The position numbers were made by a program, and so were the translations under genes. From assembly GCF_000238595.1 (NCBI RefSeq), contig NZ_AGTS01000090.1, forward strand, positions 40,192-104,191: DNA of 64,000 nucleotides, in the 5' to 3' direction. Each line of letters opens with the position of its first letter. Position 1 is the stretch's first letter. Under the pieces are notes generated by a model. It did no database searches, was not told the origin of the DNA, and worked only from the letters and a program-made list of their open reading frames with translations. This document shows, one piece after another, positions 57,976-64,000 of the stretch. Origin of the DNA: Acidovorax sp. NO-1 (GTDB lineage Bacteria; Pseudomonadota; Gammaproteobacteria; Burkholderiales; Burkholderiaceae_C).

Positions 57976-59309
57976 CACTACTGTCCGGTAAATTTCCTTG
58001 ATGCATCAGAATAGCTCCGTCTGATGCTGTCCTTGCTCAATCTCATCTCCGGTGAGTGCGTTGGTCACCATCTGTGCCAGGGTGACCTTCTCGAACATGT
58101 TGACCTCCGCCAGATGCAGGAAGTTGCGCAATGAAATCCGCGCATGAAACGGCTTGTGTGCGATCAAGGCCATGAGATAGGTACACACCGCAATCCAGAT
58201 TTGCGAGCGCACCGCGTTCAGTGAGTTGCCGAAGAAGTGTTTGACGTTCAAGTTCTGCTTGAGCCACTTGAAGAACAACTCAACCTGCCAACGCTGCTTG
58301 TAGATCGTGGCGATGGTCAGGGCCGATAAGTCCAGGCGATTGCTCAGAAACACCAACTCCAGGCAGCTCACGGCGTCATAAAAGCGTACCCGACGCAAAG
58401 GCTGTGGGTAGCCCTTCTTGGAGCGCTCGCCGGTCAGCACAATCGTCTGGTCTGACCAGACTCCTGCCTTGGCGTCGGTGGGGTGCGCTTCAGTGCAATG
58501 AAAACTCAAGTTGCCTTTGGCGCGCACCACAAAACTGCATTCCTGCTGCACCAGCAGGTACAGCCGGGCAAAGTCCACATAGCCCCGATCCAGCACTACG
58601 ATGGAGCCCTTTGGCAGAGCCAAATTGTCCAGCAGGCTCACATCACTGACCTTGCCCGTGGTGATGGTAAGCATGACCGGAATCGCGCCACGCAAGTCGA
58701 TTACGGTGTGGGCTTTGATGCCTGCCTTGGTGGATCGAAAGTCAGCCCAGGGAAACAGGCTCAGGCACAAATCAATGGTGGTGGAGTCCATGGCATACAA
58801 CGGCTCCTTAAGGCCCAACCCAATGTCATGGTCTTGGTACAAAGCCAGCGCCATCTCTGTCAGACGATGCCCCAGTGCTTCAAACAATGCCGAGTCGCGC
58901 CGCTCGTTGGCATCGGCCAAGGTGGAGCGTGACACCCGCTGGCGCAGGCCCAGGTGATAGAGCTTGCTGCTCTGAGAGTTCAGGCACGCGATCAGGTCAC
59001 GCAAACCCTCTCTGCGGGTGAGCTGCGCGTAGGCCATGCAGATGAAGTGACTCCATGCGGTGAAGTCGCGCGTCCATCGGTTGGCTTGGTATTTGTCAAC
59101 AAGGTGTTCAAAGTGGCTAAACGGCACGACCCCCAGCAATTGTGCGAAAACCGTGCGCCCAGTGTTCATGGTGTAGACCCCAAAAATGAGGCCACGGTAC
59201 GCCACGGGCGTGGATCGCGTTTCAAATCGCCGGAATCGAGAATCCTCTGGGAACCCGCGCCCGGCCTATGTCTGAGCTAATTTGCCGGGAGATTTACCGG
59301 ACAGTAGTG
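57976..59309 (-). mobile_element. IS4-family insertion sequence, complete copy
   Basis: This is a 1334-bp element with perfect 18-bp terminal inverted repeats (CACTACTGTCCGGTAAAT at the left and its complement at the right end) and one transposase gene on the minus strand. It looks intact. Its right end is followed not by host DNA but by a second, truncated copy. Confidence 0.92.
58006..59169 (-). CDS. IS4-family transposase
   Basis: This 387-residue DDE transposase has AMDSTTIDLCLSLFPWADF (first Asp), SIVVLDRGYVDFARLYLLV (second Asp) and the IS4 signature YKQRWQVELFFKWLKQ, which fits Y(2)R(3)E(6)K. The ATG at 59169 is preferred to a GTG at 59205. All catalytic residues are present, so it is probably active. 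Confidence 0.93.
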   Translation of the reverse strand: MNTGRTVFAQLLGVVPFSHFEHLVDKYQANRWTRDFTAWSHFICMAYAQLTRREGLRDLIACLNSQSSKLYHLGLRQRVSRSTLADANERRDSALFEALGHRLTEMALALYQDHDIGLGLKEPLYAMDSTTIDLCLSLFPWADFRSTKAGIKAHTVIDLRGAIPVMLTITTGKVSDVSLLDNLALPKGSIVVLDRGYVDFARLYLLVQQECSFVVRAKGNLSFHCTEAHPTDAKAGVWSDQTIVLTGERSKKGYPQPLRRVRFYDAVSCLELVFLSNRLDLSALTIATIYKQRWQVELFFKWLKQNLNVKHFFGNSLNAVRSQIWIAVCTYLMALIAHKPFHARISLRNFLHLAEVNMFEKVTLAQMVTNALTGDEIEQGQHQTELF

Positions 59310-59759
59310 GCCTGCTTTAGTAGATCGAAAGTCAGCCCAAGGAAACAGGCTCAGGCACAAATCAATGGTGGTGGAGTCCATGGCATACAACGGCTCCTTA
59401 AGGCCCAACCCAATGTCATGGTCTTGGTACAAAGCCAGCGCCATCTCTGTCAGACGATGCCCCAGTGCTTCAAACAATGCCGAGTCGCGCCGCTCGTTGG
59501 CATCGGCCAAGGTGGAGCGTGACACCCGCTGGCGCAGGCCCAGGTGATAGAGCTTGCTGCTCTGAGAATTCAAGCACGCGATCAGGTCACGCAAACCCTC
59601 TCTGCGGGTGAACTGCGCGTAGGCCATGCAGATGAAGTGACTCCATGCGGTGAAGTCGCGCGTCCATCGGTTGGCTTGGTATTTGTCAACAAGGTGTTCA
59701 AAGTGGCTAAACGGCACGACCCCCAGCAATTGTGCGAAAACCGTGCGCCCAGTGTTCAT
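59277..59759 (-). pseudogene. Truncated second copy of the IS4 transposase
   Basis: The first part is nearly identical to the intact transposase (start through FPWADFRSTKAG). Then the frame leaves the homologous region at the 59309/59310 junction and stops in the inverted repeat of the first copy. It lacks two of the three catalytic acidic residues and is not functional. Confidence 0.9.
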
Positions 59760-59899
59760 GGTGTAGACCCCAAAAATGAGGCCACGGTACGCCACGGGCG
59801 TGGATCGCGTTTCAAATCGCCGGAATCGAGAATCCTCTGGGAACCCGCGCCCGGCCTATGTCTGAGCTAATTTGCCGGGAGATTTACCGGACAGTAGTG
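59310..59899 (-). mobile_element. Partial IS4 copy (590 bp) adjoining the complete one
   Basis: It repeats the right-hand part of the element, from inside the transposase gene (matching from about 58720) through the right inverted repeat. It has a few substitutions, for example GCTTTAGTA for GCCTTGGTG and AATTCAAGC for AGTTCAGGC, so it is not a fresh exact duplication. The 9-bp target repeat follows it. Confidence 0.9.
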
Positions 59900-59908
59900 A
59901 AAATATCA
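59900..59908. repeat. Target-site duplication, right (AAAATATCA)
   Basis: Exact partner of 57967-57975. The restored target would read straight into palindromic repeat copy C. Confidence 0.85.
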
Positions 59909-59909
59909 T

Positions 59910-59970
59910 CAAAAACAGGCTCCAGCGCTTATAAAGAAAGCGCAAGCAGCTATGTTTTATGTAGCAATTT
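59910..59970 (+). repeat. Palindromic repeat copy C
   Basis: AGCGCTT-ATAAAGA-AAGCGC followed by AAGCAGCTATGTTTT has the same order as copies A, B and D. It lies directly after the IS4 insertion and before the end of the FAD monooxygenase gene. Confidence 0.7.
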
Positions 59971-59973
59971 GCA

Positions 59974-61194
59974 CTACAGCGAACTGGCACTCGAGCCATC
60001 GCCCCGGTACAGCCAGGGAACATCCAGCAAGCGTTCGCCCAGCAGCCGCAACGACACGTCCCGCCCCCAGCGCACCAGCCCGGTGGCATGAAAGATGCGG
60101 CCGTTGCGGGTGGAGCGTGCCTGCACGCGTGCATTGCGCTGCCAGCGGTTGAGTGCGTAGCGCCTCAGGCGCAGCGGCACGTCCAGGTCGTGCATCGACA
60201 GCGCACGCTGCAGTTCGGCAGCGTCTTCAATGGCCATGCCCGCGCCCTGCGCCAGGTAGGGGCGCATGGGGTGCGCGGCATCGCCCAACAGGGCCACCAG
60301 GCCCTGCGCCATCTCGTGGGCGCCCTGCACCGGCGGGCGGTCACACAGCGGCCACAGGCGCCAGCCGGGCGCCCCGGCCGTGCCGACGCTGCGCACCACA
60401 TCCTGCAGGGCCGTGCAGGTGCCTTGCAGGGCGTGGTCCAGGCCCGCCGCGTTGGCGGCATGGTCCCAGTTTTCCAGGTCCTGCGGCGCGGGGCCTTGCA
60501 CGATCACGACGATGTTCTGCAGCTCCCCCCGGCGCACCGGGTATTGCACGGCATGCAGGCGCGGGCCCAGCCACGCCGTGACCTGGGCGGTGCGCAGCGC
60601 ATCGGGCAGCGCATGCTGCGGAACCAGCGCCCGGTAGGCCAGGTGGCCCGTCACGCGGGGTGGCACGGCACCCAGAAGCTGGGTGCGGGTGCGGCTCCAC
60701 AGCCCGTCAGCCCCGATGAGTGCGTCGCCCTCCAGCTCCTTGCCGCGGCTGGTGCGCACGGTGACCACGCCATCGGCATCGGCAAAGCTGTCTATCGCAT
60801 GCTCCAGGTGCAGTTGCGTGTCGGTGTATTTGGTCAGGGCCGACAGCAGCAGCCCGTGCAGATCGGCCCGGTGGATGGTGGCGTAGGCTGCGCCGTAACG
60901 CTCCACGGCGGTCGATCCAAGCGGCAGCACGGCCAGTTCCTGGCCACTGACTGCATTGCGCACCTGCAGGCGGCTGGGAAACGCGGCCACCGCCTGCAGG
61001 GGCTGCTGCAGGCCCCATGCCTGCAGGCGGCGCACCACGTTGGGGCCGATCTGCACACCCGCCCCTACTTCACTGAAAGCGGCAGCGCGCTCGTACAGCC
61101 GCACATCCCACCCCGCGCGCGATGCGCCCAGCGCAGCGGCCAAGCCCCCAATGCCGCCGCCGGCAACCAACACCTGTTTTTTCATGGGTGGCAT
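59974..61194 (-). CDS. FAD-dependent aromatic monooxygenase (salicylate hydroxylase-like)
   Basis: This flavoprotein of about 406 residues has the N-terminal FAD motif VLVAGGGIGGLAAALGASRA, the DG motif DALIGADGLWSRTR and the GD motif LVALLGDAAHPMRPYLAQGA. These define the PheA/UbiH group that hydroxylates aromatic acids with NAD(P)H and O2. Closest in appearance are salicylate and 3-hydroxybenzoate hydroxylases. The true substrate is unknown. Two ATGs (61194, 61185) are possible. It stands alone between repeat copy C and the GGDEF-EAL gene. Confidence 0.85.
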   Translation of the reverse strand: MPPMKKQVLVAGGGIGGLAAALGASRAGWDVRLYERAAAFSEVGAGVQIGPNVVRRLQAWGLQQPLQAVAAFPSRLQVRNAVSGQELAVLPLGSTAVERYGAAYATIHRADLHGLLLSALTKYTDTQLHLEHAIDSFADADGVVTVRTSRGKELEGDALIGADGLWSRTRTQLLGAVPPRVTGHLAYRALVPQHALPDALRTAQVTAWLGPRLHAVQYPVRRGELQNIVVIVQGPAPQDLENWDHAANAAGLDHALQGTCTALQDVVRSVGTAGAPGWRLWPLCDRPPVQGAHEMAQGLVALLGDAAHPMRPYLAQGAGMAIEDAAELQRALSMHDLDVPLRLRRYALNRWQRNARVQARSTRNGRIFHATGLVRWGRDVSLRLLGERLLDVPWLYRGDGSSASSL

Positions 61195-61243
61195 TGTGCC
61201 GCGCACCAGGGCGCGGCCAGATGACTTGCGGGTATTTCAGGTT

Positions 61244-63757
61244 TCAGGGCAACGGCCGAAGCGCGCGCTCCAGCAGTTCAGGCGCCATGGGGCGGCCAAA
61301 CAGATAGCCCTGGAAAGCCTGGCAGCCGTGGCGCTGCAGAAACTCGAGCTGGAACGCGGTTTCCACGCCCTCGGCCACCACGGCCAGGTCCAGGCTCTGC
61401 GCCAGCGCCAAAATGGTGCGCACGATGGCGGCATCATTCGGATCGCTTTGCAGGTCGCGCACAAAGCTCTTGTCGATCTTGAGCTGGTCGAGCGGCAGGC
61501 GCTTGAGGTAGCTCAGGCTCGAATAGCCGGTGCCAAAGTCATCCAGCGAAAAGCCCACGCCGTAGCGGCGCAGGTGCTCCATGCGCGAGATCACGTCTTC
61601 CACATCGGTGAGCAGCAAGCTCTCGGTCAGCTCCAGCTTGAGCTGCTCGGGGTTGGCGCCGCTGGCCTGCAAGGCGCCCAGCACCTGTTCCACAAAATCG
61701 GGCTGCCGGAACTGCCGCACGCTCACGTTCACCGACAGGAAGAACCTGCGTGTGAGCGCGCTGCGCGACCAGGCCACCAGCTGGGCGCAGGCGGCCTCCA
61801 GCACCCACTGCCCGATGGGAAGGATCAGCCCGGTCTGCTCGGCCAGCCCGATGAACTCGGCAGGCATGACGACGCCGCGCTGCGGGTGATTCCAGCGCAC
61901 CAGCGCCTCTGCGCCCAGCAGCCGCCCTTCACCATCCACCACCGGCTGGTAGTGCAGCATGAGTTCGTTGTCGTGCAGGCTGCGGCGCAATTCGGCCTCC
62001 AGCGCCGCGCGGCTGCTGACGGCCGCCTGCATGTCGGGGTCGAAAAACCGCTGGGTGTTGCGGCCGGCGGCTTTGGCCTCGTACATCGCCAGGTCGGCAT
62101 GCTTGAGCAGTTCGTCCACGCTGCTCGCCTTGTCGCCAAACAGGGCAATGCCGATGCTCGGGGTGCTGTGGTGGCTGGTGTCGCCCAGGGCGTAGGGCTT
62201 GCCCAGCGCCTGGGCGATGTGGCGTGCCACCACTGCAGCCTCGCTGCTGGCCTGGGTGACATCGGCGCTGAGTCCTTCCACCAGCACCACGAACTCGTCG
62301 CCGCCAAAGCGGGCCACCGTATCCACATCGCGCACACAGGCGGCCAGCCGCTGGGCTGCCTGCACCAGCAGCTGGTCACCGGTGTCGTGGCCCAGCGTGT
62401 CGTTGAGGTCCTTGAAATTGTCCAGATCAATGAAAAACAGCGCCCCCTGCGCGCCGGAGCGCGCCACCGCTGCGGTGGCGCACTGCAGCCGGTCCACCAG
62501 CAGGCGGCGGTTGGGCAGGCCGGTCAGTGCGTCGTAAAACGCCAGCCGCTCGATCTGGCTTTCCACGCGCTTGCGTTCGGTGATGTCGCGCCCCACGCCG
62601 CGGTAGCCGCGCAGGGCGCCCTGCGCGTCAAACACCGGCACGCCACTGACCGATATCCAGTGCATGCTGCCATCGGGCCGCTGGCGTTGTATCTCCAGGT
62701 CACGAAAGGGCTGATGGGCCTGCAGCACGGCCCGGTGCGCGGCCCAGTCGGCCTCGGTCATGTTGAGGGCGCCGATCTCCCAGCGCGTGTGCCCCATCAC
62801 GCTGGTCAGCGGTATGCCGTTGACGCTGAGGTCGCCCGCCAGCTGCACAAAGCGGCCTTCTGCGTCGTGCTCCCAGTACCAGTCGGACGAAAGATCGCTC
62901 AGCGAGCGAAATCGCGCCTCGCTCTCGCGCAACTCGTTTTCCACGCGCACGTAGTAGCTCACGTCGGCAAAGGTGCGCACCAGGCTGCCGTCGGGCAGCT
63001 CCGTGGTGCGCACTTCAAACGTGCGGCCATCGCGTGTGGTGCGCCAGTAAACGTCTGGCGCGGGGGCCACGGCCCCTCCGGCCACATACCCATAACCGCG
63101 CTGGTCCACCAGGCTGTGGCCCTCGCCGAAGTCGCCGCGCTCGGACTGGATGCGGGTCAGGTCCGCCAGCGTGGGGCGCTTGGCCATCAGCGATTCGGGC
63201 AGGTTCAGCAGCTCGAGCACCCGCTGGTTGTAGACGATGATGCTGCCGTCCGGCCCGGTCTTGAAGATGCCCTGGCTCATGCTGGCCAGGGTGACCTGCA
63301 ACGCGGAGCGTTGCTCCTGCAGCAGCGTCAGCGCCTCCTGCCAGATGCGGGCATCCACCATGCGCACAGGCTGGCCCTGGCCCTGCGTTCGCTGCAGGAG
63401 CACGGCCAGGCGGTGCAGCAGTTCGCCCAGATGGGCCACCCCATCGGCCTCCCGCACGATGTAGTCGCCCAGTCCGCAGCGAAAGGCCCGCGCGGCCAGT
63501 GCCTCCTGGTGGCCGTCGATGCACATCAGCACCGGGCGGCCCGCACACAGCGCCAGCACGCCCGGAAGGTCCTGAACCGAGGGCTGCAGGCACAGCACCA
63601 CGGCGTCCCAGGCATGCGATGCCAGCGGGGCGCGTGCCGCATCCGGGTTGGGGCTGTTCACCACCTGCCAGCCCGGCTGGCGTTCTTCCAGAAGCCGCCG
63701 CGCGGCCGTCGCGTGCAGCGCATCGCTGTCCACCCACAGAATGGCAGGCGCGCTCAT
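61244..63757 (-). CDS. REC-like/PAS/GGDEF/EAL cyclic-di-GMP protein
   Basis: The product has 837 residues. The first 130 look like a degenerate receiver domain (ILWVDSDALHATAARRLLEE). Two PAS regions follow (MSQGIFKTGPDGSIIVYNQR and SSDWYWEHDAEGRFVQLAGD). The GGDEF domain has FGGDEF and an upstream RDVD I-site. The EAL domain has GAEALVRW and SLDDFGTGYSSLSYL. Both catalytic signatures are intact. The start overlaps the upstream gene in ATGA, so it is coupled to a second EAL-domain protein. Confidence 0.9.
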   Translation of the reverse strand: MSAPAILWVDSDALHATAARRLLEERQPGWQVVNSPNPDAARAPLASHAWDAVVLCLQPSVQDLPGVLALCAGRPVLMCIDGHQEALAARAFRCGLGDYIVREADGVAHLGELLHRLAVLLQRTQGQGQPVRMVDARIWQEALTLLQEQRSALQVTLASMSQGIFKTGPDGSIIVYNQRVLELLNLPESLMAKRPTLADLTRIQSERGDFGEGHSLVDQRGYGYVAGGAVAPAPDVYWRTTRDGRTFEVRTTELPDGSLVRTFADVSYYVRVENELRESEARFRSLSDLSSDWYWEHDAEGRFVQLAGDLSVNGIPLTSVMGHTRWEIGALNMTEADWAAHRAVLQAHQPFRDLEIQRQRPDGSMHWISVSGVPVFDAQGALRGYRGVGRDITERKRVESQIERLAFYDALTGLPNRRLLVDRLQCATAAVARSGAQGALFFIDLDNFKDLNDTLGHDTGDQLLVQAAQRLAACVRDVDTVARFGGDEFVVLVEGLSADVTQASSEAAVVARHIAQALGKPYALGDTSHHSTPSIGIALFGDKASSVDELLKHADLAMYEAKAAGRNTQRFFDPDMQAAVSSRAALEAELRRSLHDNELMLHYQPVVDGEGRLLGAEALVRWNHPQRGVVMPAEFIGLAEQTGLILPIGQWVLEAACAQLVAWSRSALTRRFFLSVNVSVRQFRQPDFVEQVLGALQASGANPEQLKLELTESLLLTDVEDVISRMEHLRRYGVGFSLDDFGTGYSSLSYLKRLPLDQLKIDKSFVRDLQSDPNDAAIVRTILALAQSLDLAVVAEGVETAFQLEFLQRHGCQAFQGYLFGRPMAPELLERALRPLP

Positions 63758-64000
63758 GGTCCGCCGCTTTCGCTGGTGGCGCCAGGCGCCACGCCTTCCG
63801 GCACCAGCCGGTGCTCACGCACAAACACATCGATGGGGACCGGCCGCCCAAACAGATACCCCTGAAACCCCTCACACCCATGCAGCCTCAGGAAACTCAG
63901 CTGCCCCGTCGTCTCCACCCCCTCGGCCACCACCTGCAGGTCCAGGCTCATCGCCAGCGCCAATATGGTGCGCACGATCGCCGCGTCGTTGGGGTCCGAC
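63754..64000 (-). CDS. EAL-domain protein, C-terminal fragment
   Basis: The gene runs off the right edge. The visible 81 residues are the end of an EAL domain: SDPNDAAIVRTILALAMSLD, VVAEGVETTGQLSFLRLHGC and FQGYLFGRP. It is very similar to the end of the downstream 837-residue protein, which suggests a tandem duplication. Stop and next start overlap by 4 bp. Confidence 0.85.
   Translation of the reverse strand, partial: SDPNDAAIVRTILALAMSLDLQVVAEGVETTGQLSFLRLHGCEGFQGYLFGRPVPIDVFVREHRLVPEGVAPGATSESGGP

Overview
The window looks like a high-GC betaproteobacterium of the Comamonadaceae (Acidovorax-like). The evidence is the DUF3579/argD/argF block, the kynB-kynU-kynA cluster, the dispersed AGCGCTT...AAGCGCT palindromes and the overall protein style. 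No rRNA, tRNA or CRISPR array was recognised.

Layout. (1) 1-8.2 kb is an accessory region: the C-terminus of a sigma-54 activator, an OmpW-type porin, two AraC-family regulators, a type B carboxylesterase, a tannase/MHETase-family lipoprotein and a dead IS1182-type transposase. A short direct repeat flanks the tannase segment. (2) 8.2-33.8 kb is a nearly complete aerobic benzoyl-CoA (box) gene set. Leftward from the boxR promoter region run a DUF4863 cupin-like gene, the semialdehyde dehydrogenase boxD, benzoate-CoA ligase, an alpha/beta hydrolase, a branched-chain-type ABC importer with two binding proteins, a chemotaxis transducer and a PAS-GGDEF-EAL protein. Rightward run boxR, boxC, boxB, boxA and the lower beta-oxidation genes (two crotonases, a 3-hydroxyacyl-CoA dehydrogenase, a MaoC hydratase and a thiolase). 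A second boxB paralogue stands alone on the opposite strand. Benzoate can thus be imported, activated, epoxidised, ring-opened and taken to succinyl-CoA plus acetyl-CoA. (3) 34.2-47.7 kb is a mating-pair-formation module in Tn4371-ICE order (LysR regulator, eexN, traG, RHH protein, trbBCDEJLFGI, DUF2274), ending in a hairpin and a candidate TTTTTCGT attachment core. (4) 48-64 kb reads as chromosomal backbone: arginine biosynthesis (argD, argF), kynurenine pathway (kynBUA), an MFS carrier, an IS4 element with a partial second copy, an FAD monooxygenase and c-di-GMP enzymes.

Main inferences. The box pathway appears to be cargo of, or at least physically fused to, a Tn4371-family integrative conjugative element. 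A TGCA-N6-TGCA element occurs upstream of boxR, boxC, the second boxB and, unexpectedly, between the tannase-like esterase and its divergent AraC regulator. This suggests one BoxR-type regulon joining an aromatic-ester front end to benzoyl-CoA catabolism. All functions are assigned by reading the sequence; no database search was run.
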